A stretch of DNA of 10,554 nucleotides from positions 1 through 10,554 of the forward strand of contig CANMGM010000059.1 in assembly GCA_947497195.1 (NCBI GenBank), in the 5' to 3' direction. The position numbers and the translations under genes are program-made. How positions within the stretch are numbered: the first letter of the stretch is position 1; every line of letters starts with the position of its first letter. The notes beneath the pieces are model-generated. The model searched no databases and was not told the origin of the DNA. It saw only the letters and a program-made list of their open reading frames with translations. Source of the DNA: Bacteroidota bacterium. Lineage in GTDB: Bacteria; Bacteroidota; Bacteroidia; M30B66. This document shows positions 1 to 6,550 of the stretch, piece after piece.

Positions 1-70
1 TTGCGCAATTCGAGGATTAAACCCAGATTATGCGTTAGGACTTCGTTATGAGAGTCTAAAATACAAATAA
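1..70 (+). CDS. Possible C-terminal tail of a gene entering from the left edge
   Basis: An open frame in phase with position 2 gives 22 codons, CAIRGLNPDYALGLRYESLK then YK, before a TAA at 68-70. The AIRxLNPDYA pattern resembles the second helix of a TPR repeat, and the TPR lipoprotein in this window contains the similar AIRLDPEYS. The frame is too short to prove coding and its start lies outside the window. It ends one base before the stop of the opposite-strand HTH remnant, so the two would be convergent. It could equally be chance. Confidence 0.25.
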   Translation, partial: CAIRGLNPDYALGLRYESLKYK

Positions 71-271
71 TCAGAAACTTAGATTCGAAAAGCGTAGCAG
101 CGCTACGGTTTGAGAAGATATGTTTCCGCGGTGCAAGCTTTCACTAATCTCACCTGCACTTATGGCCAATTCTGATGCAAGGTCTTTCATGAGCCAGGGG
201 GTATTCCCTTTGGAAGCTATTTTTAGCAGTACCACGATATCGTGTGGCCGCATACCACTATGTTTTTTCAT
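71..271 (-). pseudogene. Truncated winged-helix (HTH) regulator remnant
   Basis: Reading from ATG 269-271, the protein starts MKKHSGMRPHDIVVLLKIAS and continues through NTPWLMKDLASELAISAGEI to SESLHRG. This looks like the N-terminal winged-helix half of a small bacterial regulator: helix 1 is RPHDIVVLLKIA, and LASELAISAGEISESL is the helix-turn-helix. After SESLHRG, homologues that I recall continue into the wing and a longer C-terminal part. Here only about 17 unrelated residues follow before a TGA at 71-73. The frame can be extended upstream to a GTG at 362-364, but the added residues (MIVFGVSQNK...) do not resemble a protein N-terminus of this family, so I prefer the ATG. I read it as a gene broken after about 50 codons. 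A short intact DNA-binding protein of 66 residues is less likely but possible. The exact family name is not certain. Confidence 0.5.
93..107. repeat. Perfect 6-bp-stem hairpin at the break of the HTH remnant
   Basis: CGTAGC-AGC-GCTACG forms a perfect 6-bp stem with a 3-base loop. A G:G mismatch and an AAA/TTT extension lie outside it. It sits inside the non-homologous tail of the truncated HTH gene, close to the convergent stop codons at 68-73. It could be a small intergenic repeat or a degenerate terminator. It has no T-run on either side adequate for a classical intrinsic terminator. Confidence 0.3.
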
Positions 272-409
272 CTGATTCAATTTTATGCAAAAGCAATTCA
301 AATTCTCGATTCGCAAATCGCGTATTGAGAATAGTTTGTTTTGGCTTACTCCAAATACAATCACCTCCGAATACTAGCATTTCAATTCTTCACACCATCT
401 TGAAAATGG

Positions 410-1126
410 TCAATACGTAAAATCGCGTCTAAACCAATACGAGAATCGCGGGAAGTAATAGGTGATTTCGAGCATCACGAAATTGGCATTGCTCCGTAGA
501 ATTTGTTCGGGGAAACTTCCGGTGCGAAAGTTATACTGGTATTGCGTTTCGGGATTGTAGCGCATCGCGAGGCCGAAAAATATAGATCCATCATTGTCGA
601 ACTCAGAACCTACTTCAATCCCGAAATTGAAATTTAGATACGATTTTTTTACAAGCGGCTCTTCGGTTGTGTACGTATACACCGCTGCGCTATCGCCACC
701 AACACCAAGCGATGCTGAACTTCGCAGTAGTGAATTGAATCCGACACCAACATATTCGCGGTGTTTAAGTGAACCCAGATAGCCGGTAAAACCTACTTGC
801 AGCGGAATTTCGATGGCGTTGAATTTAAAACTGTTTTCGACACGTAAATCTGTTGCGCTGGTTCGCCGAAAAAGAAAATTCGTTCTGGCGTAATTCGTTC
901 CGATGCGCGACCAAAAATGCTCACCGGCCTGCAGCGATAAGTTTACTCCACCTGTAATCCCTACCTTGCCGGAGGTGAAAAAACCGTCGCTAAATGTTTG
1001 TTCTCCTCCCGCAGGAAGCGAAAAATTTGGCCCGAACGACATGCCAGGCCGGACTCGGATTTGTGCATTTAGACTGGGACGAATACACAAGGAAAGCAAT
1101 AGAATCAGAAAAAAACGAATAAGCAT
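410..1126 (-). CDS. Outer-membrane beta-barrel protein, PorT-like family
   Basis: This is a 238-residue protein expected in the outer membrane. Residues 1-21 form a Sec signal peptide (hydrophobic FFLILLLSLC core) with likely cleavage at SLNA|Q. The mature part alternates hydrophobic and polar residues in short beta strands: GKVGITGGVNLSL near 53-65, NAIEIPLQVGFTGYL near 103-117, YLNFNFGIEVGSEF near 163-176, SIFFGLAMRY near 181-190 and NFVMLEITYYF near 215-225. The early GxxxGxN block and the IEIPLQ strand are hallmarks of the Bacteroidota OmpA/PorT-type 8-stranded barrel family (Pfam outer-membrane beta-barrel groups). The chain ends in aromatic residues, as barrel proteins usually do. Most members of this family are of unknown function; only PorT itself is tied to T9SS, and this assignment does not prove that role. 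The gene reads away from the HTTM gene across a 96-bp divergent spacer. Confidence 0.8.
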   Translation of the reverse strand: MLIRFFLILLLSLCIRPSLNAQIRVRPGMSFGPNFSLPAGGEQTFSDGFFTSGKVGITGGVNLSLQAGEHFWSRIGTNYARTNFLFRRTSATDLRVENSFKFNAIEIPLQVGFTGYLGSLKHREYVGVGFNSLLRSSASLGVGGDSAAVYTYTTEEPLVKKSYLNFNFGIEVGSEFDNDGSIFFGLAMRYNPETQYQYNFRTGSFPEQILRSNANFVMLEITYYFPRFSYWFRRDFTY

Positions 1127-1222
1127 AGCACAAGTTTACGGGTGCAAATTATCTTTTTTAAAGATTGATTCATGCAAATTTTATTTCAGGTATTTTGATT
1201 TATCTTACTTTTAATCGCGTAA
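1127..1222. promoter_or_regulatory. Divergent promoter region between the barrel and HTTM genes
   Basis: This AT-rich 96-bp spacer must hold promoters in both directions. For the + gene, a TTG at 1165-1167 lies 23 bp before TATTTTGA (1191-1198), and TACTTTTA lies at 1206-1213. Both resemble the Bacteroidota -7 box TAnnTTTG but are not exact. For the - gene, TAATTTGC reads on the minus strand at about 1144-1151, one base short of consensus. The 8-mer TGCAAATT occurs twice, at 1143-1150 and 1173-1180, exactly 30 bp apart in the same orientation. Neither gene has a clear Shine-Dalgarno sequence, which is normal for this phylum. Confidence 0.4.
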
Positions 1223-2596
1223 ATGAAAAACAGAATGGGTCGTTTCGCTGATAGATTTAAAGATTTTGAGGGCAGATTGTTCAAGCCGGCATCGATTTAT
1301 CCGCTGGTAGCCCTTCGTCTGGCATTTGGCCTTGCGATGGCGATGTGGGCGGTTTACATGATGATTAGTGGAACGGTAGCTGAGGTTTTTTCGATGCAGG
1401 TTGTTCATTTTCCCTACAGAGGATTGGAGTGGATTAAACCGCTTCCCTTCTGGGGTATGACCATCATTTTTGTTGTTCTTGCCATTTCAGCAATTGGTAT
1501 GGGAGCCGGTTGGCATTTCCGAAAAACGGGATTGGTTTTTACGCTCAGCTTTGCATATGTTTCGTTGATTGACAAGGCATCTTACCTGAGTTACTATTAC
1601 TATGTACTTATCATAGCGATGATGCTTTTGGTATCGCCGGCATACAGGCTTTTTTCAATCGATTTGATTCGTAAGCCTCAGATAAGGGTCGATTTTGCAC
1701 CGGTTTGGTTGCTATGGGCGTTCAAAGTGCAGGTCGCGTTGGTGTTCTTTTTTGCTGGAATGGCAAAGTTAAATTCCGACTGGTTATACAGCGGCATTCC
1801 GGTATTGCTTTGGTTGCAAGACACCTTGCAAAACCTTGGAATTTCAAGCAGTTTCCTTGCTGCCAATACCTGGATCGTTCTAGCTTTATCGTGGTTTTTA
1901 GTCGTGTTCGATTTTGTTATCCCTCATTTTTTACTCGATTCCCGAACTTCAGTTCAAGCCTTTATTCTCGTAGTAATTGTTCAATTAACGGGTGTTTTCT
2001 TCTTACCTACAGGTTTCTTTCCGGTTTTGGTAATTCTTTCCTGCATGGTTTTTTTACCCTCCCGCATAATTCATCACTTCATCTCGCGGGTTTCATATTT
2101 TTTGTATGATGTATTTCAGTTCAAAGGGGATGTTTTTACCGCCGGTGGAACATTTATGCTGCAATACCGCATGCGTCGCCTTTTTCCCTTGCTTGCATCG
2201 CTATTCCTTGCATTTCAGTTTGTATTACCGGTGTATTTTTATTTGTCTTGGGGAAGCTTGCGTTGGGCGAGTACAGCATTTCATTTTTCGTGGGATATCC
2301 ACATCAACCATCAGAAGAACTCTGTTGCCTTTTACAAGGTAAACAAGGCAAAAGGCGAATCGGAGCCTATTGCTATTGATCACATGCTGAGTCCGGTTCA
2401 AAAATCAACAATGGCTTCGGATCCATCCATGTTAAAACAGTTCATAGGTAATTTGAAGGAAACAAATCCAGCCTTAAGCGCTCCCGAAGTTGAAATTCAG
2501 GCCCAAAGTTGTATCTCACTCAATGGTCGTCCGGCCGATTGTTACACACTTTCTGAACCAGCGGAGCCAATTGCTGCAGAAACGGGCTATGAATAA
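1223..2596 (+). CDS. HTTM domain membrane protein, vitamin K-dependent gamma-carboxylase-like
   Basis: This is a 457-residue polytopic inner-membrane protein related to bacterial homologues of gamma-glutamyl carboxylase, which in animals couples vitamin K hydroquinone oxidation to carboxylation of Glu. Hydrophobic segments lie near residues 25-49, 77-96, 102-115, 121-140, 160-180, 215-235, 245-280 and 320-342. Family signatures are visible: the first helix YPLVALRLAFGLAMAMW, an IDKASYLSYYY segment (116-126), FFFAGMAKLNSDWL (175-188), WASTAFHFSWDIHI near 348-361, and ISLNGRPAD near 431-439, which matches the terminal LNGRP motif of bacterial homologues. Lys182 in AKLNSDWL is in the position of the catalytic-base lysine of human carboxylase (Lys218). 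The usual Asn-His of the DK...YLNHYY segment appears as Ser-Tyr, so carboxylase activity is doubtful. There is an 8-bp overlap with the TPR lipoprotein gene. The substrate is unknown. Confidence 0.85.
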   Translation: MKNRMGRFADRFKDFEGRLFKPASIYPLVALRLAFGLAMAMWAVYMMISGTVAEVFSMQVVHFPYRGLEWIKPLPFWGMTIIFVVLAISAIGMGAGWHFRKTGLVFTLSFAYVSLIDKASYLSYYYYVLIIAMMLLVSPAYRLFSIDLIRKPQIRVDFAPVWLLWAFKVQVALVFFFAGMAKLNSDWLYSGIPVLLWLQDTLQNLGISSSFLAANTWIVLALSWFLVVFDFVIPHFLLDSRTSVQAFILVVIVQLTGVFFLPTGFFPVLVILSCMVFLPSRIIHHFISRVSYFLYDVFQFKGDVFTAGGTFMLQYRMRRLFPLLASLFLAFQFVLPVYFYLSWGSLRWASTAFHFSWDIHINHQKNSVAFYKVNKAKGESEPIAIDHMLSPVQKSTMASDPSMLKQFIGNLKETNPALSAPEVEIQAQSCISLNGRPADCYTLSEPAEPIAAETGYE

Positions 2597-3464
2597 TTTG
2601 GGCAAATGGATAAGCCTTACGTTCACAATTTATCTGCTTTCTTGTGCCGAGCCTGTTGATTGGTTAGAAAGAGCTAGAACCGAATTTGACCAGGAAGATT
2701 ATCTCGGGGCAATAGTTGCATTAAATGCTCATCTTGCATCGGGCGATACCAGTTGTGATGCGTTGCAGCTTCGTGCAGCGAGTTTTCGGCGGGTCGAAAA
2801 ATGGCGACTTGCAGCAATGGATTTGAAAAGGGCAGAGGAGAATTATCCAGCATGCCTTGAGGCACGACTTGAATATGCCAGAGTTCTCTCCGATTCGGGC
2901 GACACTGCCGGAGCACACCAAAAATTAATTCGACTGCAACAAACGAACGGTGTTTTAGGCGCTGAAATTCAAATTGAACTTGCCTGGTTGGCATACAAAC
3001 AAGACCGCTTCAATTCGGCCCTCTTACATCTGAATAAAGCCATACAATTTGACTCAAGCAGTCATTTAGCCTGGTATTACCGCGGCTATTTGCAATCGCG
3101 CTTTACCGACGACGATCACAGTTCGGGCACACGCATTATGGAACTGCTCGATTTCGATAAAGCAATCTCTGATTTTAGTCGTTGTCTAGCACTTGATTCA
3201 GCTTTTATCGATGCCTGGTACCAACGGGGAATGGTGTATCTGAATCAGTTCAACCCCGACAAGGGATTGGCTGATGTAGCGAGAGCCATCCGACTTGATC
3301 CCGAATATTCATACTATTATACAGGCAGAGCGGAATATTATATCCGCGAAAACGAATTCGGAAATGCACTAAATGACCTAAATAAAGCCATTCAACTAAA
3401 TCCACGCGACAGCTTGAACCGCGAATTGAGGCAACTCGTTCTCGACTCTCTTAAAAGCAGATGA
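2589..3464 (+). CDS. TPR-repeat lipoprotein
   Basis: This is a 291-residue protein predicted to be a lipid-anchored envelope protein. The N-terminus MNNLGKWISLTFTIYLLSCA has a short hydrophobic core and an LLSC lipobox with Cys19 as the lipidated residue. This supports the ATG at 2589, which overlaps the end of the HTTM gene, over an in-frame start at 2490 that would bury the lipobox. The rest is helical tetratricopeptide repeats: about 28-50, 57-85, 90-118, 127-155, 159-203 (with a polar insert DDDHSSGTRIMELLDF), 207-237 and 241-271. Recognisable TPR signatures include NSALLHLNKAIQFD, AISDFSRCLALD, GLADVARAIRLDPE and ALNDLNKAIQLNP. TPRs act as protein-binding scaffolds. The overlap with the membrane protein gene suggests translational coupling and perhaps a shared complex, but the specific role is not known. 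It ends 1 bp before the convergent operon. Confidence 0.85.
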   Translation: MNNLGKWISLTFTIYLLSCAEPVDWLERARTEFDQEDYLGAIVALNAHLASGDTSCDALQLRAASFRRVEKWRLAAMDLKRAEENYPACLEARLEYARVLSDSGDTAGAHQKLIRLQQTNGVLGAEIQIELAWLAYKQDRFNSALLHLNKAIQFDSSSHLAWYYRGYLQSRFTDDDHSSGTRIMELLDFDKAISDFSRCLALDSAFIDAWYQRGMVYLNQFNPDKGLADVARAIRLDPEYSYYYTGRAEYYIRENEFGNALNDLNKAIQLNPRDSLNRELRQLVLDSLKSR

Positions 3465-3487
3465 TCTATTTCCTGATGCCCGCTTTT
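3453..3487. terminator. Weak candidate bidirectional terminator
   Basis: AAAAGC (3453-3458) can pair with GCTTTT (3482-3487) across a 23-base loop that spans the convergent stop codons. The stem is only 6 bp with a long loop, so it is a poor intrinsic terminator. It is listed because no better structure exists between the two convergent transcription units. Confidence 0.15.
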
Positions 3488-5901
3488 CTATTTGATGGAA
3501 TTCCAATACGCTGATCCATTGGTTTACCATACAATTCGGGTCGCAAATACCGCCCCTTTTCACCATCTCGTTTCTCGATTTCGGTTTTTATATTTTCAGG
3601 ATAATGCCGCACATAAGGATCATTGCGCTGGGCCACTAAGGTCCAGCTCACTTTCTGTCCGGGTTGGCCTCCGGCAATTTCAAATACGCCGTTTTCAACT
3701 TCCTTGCTAACGTATAGATTAGGTGCAGGCACTCCAATGCTTGTAAGCTGGTAACTAAAATCGATATTGATTAAATGAAAGTAATCGGGAAGCGTAACTA
3801 TGCTTCTGCCTTCACTATCAAGGGCTACCGTGCCACGATAATAATTTAGAATTTCGTCTGATTCAATCGAGAAATGTTTCAAATATTTATTTTCAGGATC
3901 AGCTGGATGGTCTATCATAAATGGTTTTGCACCTGCAGAACCTAAGTCTCCATTCGAATAAACACCATAAAAACTGCCATCTACGTTTTCGCCCCATACT
4001 CCAACGCCAGTTTCCGATTTCCCGTAAACCCCGATGTTATTATAAACCACACCTGTATTCAAGTTTTGCCCTAAAACCCCAGCCAATTGTCCGCTTGTGG
4101 TTTGTCCTAAAACCCCAATTCCACCAACGCCACCAACACCCACGGCATTATTTGTTCCCGTGCCCACGTTGGGAACCCCTGTATTCTCGCCGAAAATTGC
4201 ATAACCATCGTTTCGAATGGTAAGACCAGAAACGCCATTATACCCTTCGCCCTCAACGCCAATTCCTCCGTTTGCGCGCAAATTATTTCCCCGTACCGCC
4301 ACATCTGAGCCTGCATTTGCGCCAATTTCTCCTGTAACTGCTCTTGCCTGTCCTGTACTTTGACCAAAAACAGCCGAATTGTTGAGTGTTGCACTATTGG
4401 TAGTGGCCTGAATCGTGGCAAAACTGTTGTTTGCATTGGTGCTGCTCGCATTAATCGCATTTCCCGTTCCACCAATTAAAGCACCTACTGCAGCAGTAGA
4501 TGTTCCTGTCTGATTAACATTAAGCGCAATTCCGGCTGTTCCCGTCCCGTTTGAATTTATCGTTACCGATCCGGCATCTGCAGTTATGGTACGTCCTGAG
4601 CCAGCACCTCCAAAATCATAGGCGGCATCAAGTGTTCCACCGCCAGTTCCGGCAGGCCCCTGAGGGCCGGTAGCCCCCTGCAATCCTTGTGGTCCAGTAG
4701 CGCCTGTAGGCCCTGTTGGACCAACAAGCGAAACACCTGTACCCCAACCTCCAGCTGTTTTTGGGCCAAACAAGATATTTGAGGAGGTGTTTAGATAAAA
4801 GTCACCTACTGTGCCAATGCCAGACCCTGGATTGTTGGTTCCATTTAGTATCGTTTGTCCGTTAGCGCCTTCAGAACCTTGTGGGCCCTGCGGCCCCGTG
4901 GCACCTTGCGGCCCTTGCGCTCCTGCAGGGCCCGCCACTCCTTGTGCACCGGCCGGACCGGCAACTCCAGCGGGTCCTTGCGCTCCCGCAGGTCCTGCTG
5001 CACCTGTAAGCCCGATGGGGCCTTGTGCCCCCGTTGCTCCTGTCGGCCCCTGCGGCCCAGTAGCTCCATCAGCACCTCTGCAGTCTAAAGCATTCCATAA
5101 GCCATCGTTGTTTATATCTTCACTCACATCCTGAATTCCATCACCATCCGTGTCCCAGCAATTGAGTCCACCCCCTGGCCCAGCAGGCCCTTGAGCTCCT
5201 TGAGCCCCTTGTGGACCTGCCGGTCCAGTCGCGCCAGTTGGCCCTTGCTGGCCTGTTGATCCAACCGGTCCCTGTGGGCCTGCAGCTCCATCAGCTCCTC
5301 TACAATCTAATGCATCCCATAAACCATCGTTGTTTATATCTTCATTTGCATCTTGATTACCGTCTCCATCCGTGTCCCAGCAATTAAGCCCCCCACCCGG
5401 ACCACCCGGACCTTGAGGTCCCTGGGCTCCTTGTGGACCAGCTGGACCTTGTTCACCCTGAGGGCCCTGCGGCCCAGCCGTTCCTCCCGACCCCGATGAA
5501 GCGGCATAAAAGGCATATGGAACAGACAGTAATTCCTGAGCACCTAAATCGGTATATGTAGTTCCTCCGTTTGGATCGAATTCAACTTTTAAATAGTGGT
5601 TTGCTGTTTCCCAGTTTATGTCTGAAAACACGCCTGTAATCGGAGTTCCGCTTCCAATTTTGATAGTAAATAATCCAAAAATATTGGTTGTTGTTGTGTG
5701 CCTTTCTGAATAAGCAACAGGCCCACTATTTCCGGATAAAATCGTGATTTTAATGGCCACATTTTGATTAATGTAAACATTACCAACAGCATTTCGCGCA
5801 ATAGCCTGATAATTAATACCCTGAGGCACCACAGACTGCGCATGGATGGCTTGAGTAAACAATAAAAATCCGATTATGCAACTGCGTAAAAAGTTTTTCA
5901 T
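3466..5901 (-). CDS. Collagen-like surface protein with duplicated Asp-rich Ca-binding modules
   Basis: This 811-residue protein carries a signal peptide (1-21, cleavage at IHA|Q). Residues 22-135 form the widespread Bacteroidota N-terminal beta domain (VPQGINYQAIARNAVGNVYI, FGLFTIKIG, LLSVPYAFYA). Gly-X-Y collagen blocks lie at about 143-170, 202-245, 276-350 (25 unbroken triplets) and 394-423, rich in GPQ, GPA, GAQ and GAT. Two 34-residue inserts at 172-205 and 246-279 each carry CWDTDGDGxQD and EDINNDGLW with a Cys near each end. They look like EF-hand/dockerin-type calcium loops closed by a disulfide. Residues 351-393 contain the GTVGDFYLN...GPKTAGGWG linker typical next to collagen blocks. 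Residues 424-660 are a Gly/Asn/Thr-rich beta repeat region (GVGVWGE, GIGVLGQ). The end (about 660-765: IDHPADPENKYL, LPDYFHLINIDFSYQLTSIG, PNLYV, VSWTL) is a domain I recall from many bacterial surface or tail-fibre-like proteins. No T9SS sorting domain is visible. It is probably a trimeric stalk on the cell surface; the ligand is unknown. Confidence 0.9.
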   Translation of the reverse strand: MKNFLRSCIIGFLLFTQAIHAQSVVPQGINYQAIARNAVGNVYINQNVAIKITILSGNSGPVAYSERHTTTTNIFGLFTIKIGSGTPITGVFSDINWETANHYLKVEFDPNGGTTYTDLGAQELLSVPYAFYAASSGSGGTAGPQGPQGEQGPAGPQGAQGPQGPGGPGGGLNCWDTDGDGNQDANEDINNDGLWDALDCRGADGAAGPQGPVGSTGQQGPTGATGPAGPQGAQGAQGPAGPGGGLNCWDTDGDGIQDVSEDINNDGLWNALDCRGADGATGPQGPTGATGAQGPIGLTGAAGPAGAQGPAGVAGPAGAQGVAGPAGAQGPQGATGPQGPQGSEGANGQTILNGTNNPGSGIGTVGDFYLNTSSNILFGPKTAGGWGTGVSLVGPTGPTGATGPQGLQGATGPQGPAGTGGGTLDAAYDFGGAGSGRTITADAGSVTINSNGTGTAGIALNVNQTGTSTAAVGALIGGTGNAINASSTNANNSFATIQATTNSATLNNSAVFGQSTGQARAVTGEIGANAGSDVAVRGNNLRANGGIGVEGEGYNGVSGLTIRNDGYAIFGENTGVPNVGTGTNNAVGVGGVGGIGVLGQTTSGQLAGVLGQNLNTGVVYNNIGVYGKSETGVGVWGENVDGSFYGVYSNGDLGSAGAKPFMIDHPADPENKYLKHFSIESDEILNYYRGTVALDSEGRSIVTLPDYFHLINIDFSYQLTSIGVPAPNLYVSKEVENGVFEIAGGQPGQKVSWTLVAQRNDPYVRHYPENIKTEIEKRDGEKGRYLRPELYGKPMDQRIGIPSNRKAGIRK
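5065..5166 (-). repeat. Asp-rich module, second protein copy (residues 246-279)
   Basis: This encodes LNCWDTDGDGIQDVSEDI followed by NNDGLWNALDCRGADG. It is closely similar in DNA to 5287-5388, offset by 222 bp (74 codons), with mostly synonymous differences. The sequence pattern DxDxDGxxDxxED fits a calcium-binding loop. Confidence 0.85.
5287..5388 (-). repeat. Asp-rich module, first protein copy (residues 172-205)
   Basis: This encodes LNCWDTDGDGNQDANEDI followed by NNDGLWDALDCRGADG. Together with the following collagen block of about 40 residues it forms a 74-residue unit that is present twice. Asp176, Asp178, Asp180, Asp184 and Glu187 are spaced as in an EF-hand-like loop, and Cys174 and Cys200 may form a disulfide. 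Confidence 0.85.
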
Positions 5902-5918
5902 AGCGGTAGGTATTGAGA

Positions 5919-6434
5919 TTAGCGGTGTGAGCGAGTAAATGAAATTATTTGGTTTATCTCGCCTTCGGCCGAAGAGAGATGCACGAAATAGACGCCCGAT
6001 GCAAAAGCACTTACATCGATTGATTTAATCCACTCGGCCCCCGAGTGCAGAAATTTCTCCTCTGGGAGTACAAGTCGACCGAGTGCATCTACAATTTTAA
6101 GGGTAAGTTTTTTCTCGAAAGGCGCATTAAAGCGAACCAACAATTCCTGGTCGGCCGGATTCGGAAAAACACTCCACATCCATTGACCGGATGAGCTTTG
6201 TATGCTTGCAACCGTAAACTTATCGGGTTGATTGAACCCTTGCGTAAGGATTGAATTACCGGAAGAAATCGTACTAACACACGACATTTCGCCAACCGTA
6301 TAGGTTATGTGAAATTGACTATTTTGAAACACCGTTCCGGCAGTTGAGTAAACTTGCGGCGATAAGCTTATTTGAGACTTGGCAATTGTTGTCGATACCA
6401 ATAAAATAATGATTACTCTGTATAAAAGCACCAT
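5919..6434 (-). CDS. Small secreted protein with T9SS type A sorting domain
   Basis: This 171-residue protein has a signal peptide (1-20, likely cleavage AKS|Q). A short region follows, FHITYTVGEM...SILTQGFNQPDKF (about 41-73), which is a recurrent Bacteroidota motif (TVGE ... LTQGFxQP). Residues 87-171 form a complete T9SS C-terminal sorting domain: MWSVFPNPADQELLVRF, LTLKIVDALGRLVL, SGVYFVHLSSAEGEINQIIS. The protein should cross the inner membrane by Sec and the outer membrane by T9SS, where the sorting domain is removed and the rest is released or attached to the surface. After removal only about 65 residues would remain. The downstream collagen-like gene starts 17 bp after its stop, so the two are very probably one operon. 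Confidence 0.85.
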   Translation of the reverse strand: MVLLYRVIIILLVSTTIAKSQISLSPQVYSTAGTVFQNSQFHITYTVGEMSCVSTISSGNSILTQGFNQPDKFTVASIQSSSGQWMWSVFPNPADQELLVRFNAPFEKKLTLKIVDALGRLVLPEEKFLHSGAEWIKSIDVSAFASGVYFVHLSSAEGEINQIISFTRSHR

Positions 6435-6437
6435 GCA

Positions 6438-6451
6438 AAATCAATTGATTT
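6438..6451. promoter_or_regulatory. 14-bp perfect palindrome just before the T9SS gene start
   Basis: AAATCAATTGATTT equals its own reverse complement. It lies 3 bp upstream of the start codon (6434) and just downstream of the proposed -7 box at 6453-6460. It could be a dimeric regulator's operator or, as RNA, could affect ribosome access. AT-rich palindromes of this size also arise by chance. Confidence 0.3.
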
Positions 6452-6452
6452 G

Positions 6453-6460
6453 TAAATGTA
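6453..6460 (-). promoter_or_regulatory. Candidate -7 box for the T9SS/collagen-like operon
   Basis: On the minus strand this reads TACATTTA, one base off the Bacteroidota consensus TAnnTTTG, and ends 18 bp before the ATG. A clear -33 TTTG is not seen at the right distance. Confidence 0.3.
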
Positions 6461-6550
6461 GGAAAATATCCATTCGTAAAATGCGATTATTCTATCGTTT
6501 GCAACAAATCGCTGTTTTGTGGGTTTTAGTAAATTAACCCCACAATTTTC

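Noticed and set aside
360..368. A perfect Shine-Dalgarno-like GGAGGTGAT on the minus strand before the HTH remnant
   Set aside because: Its only in-frame start is the GTG contained within it, with no spacing. The sequence after it does not look like the family's N-terminus, and genes in this phylum rarely rely on such sites.
394..410. ACCAT...ATGGT inverted repeat after the barrel gene as a terminator
   Set aside because: It has only 5 bp of stem, no GC-rich core and no T-run, so it is not convincing as an intrinsic terminator.
4811..5134. A + strand open frame opposite the collagen region, rich in Pro-Cys-Gly-Pro
   Set aside because: It is the mirror image of the Gly-X-Y coding repeat; low-complexity GC-rich repeats keep the opposite frames open. 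It has no independent domain, signal or promoter.
4630..5475. The repetitive stretch read as a CRISPR-like or tandem-repeat array
   Set aside because: The periodicity is 9 bp coding triplets plus two coding modules within one open frame. There are no regular spacers or palindromic repeats.
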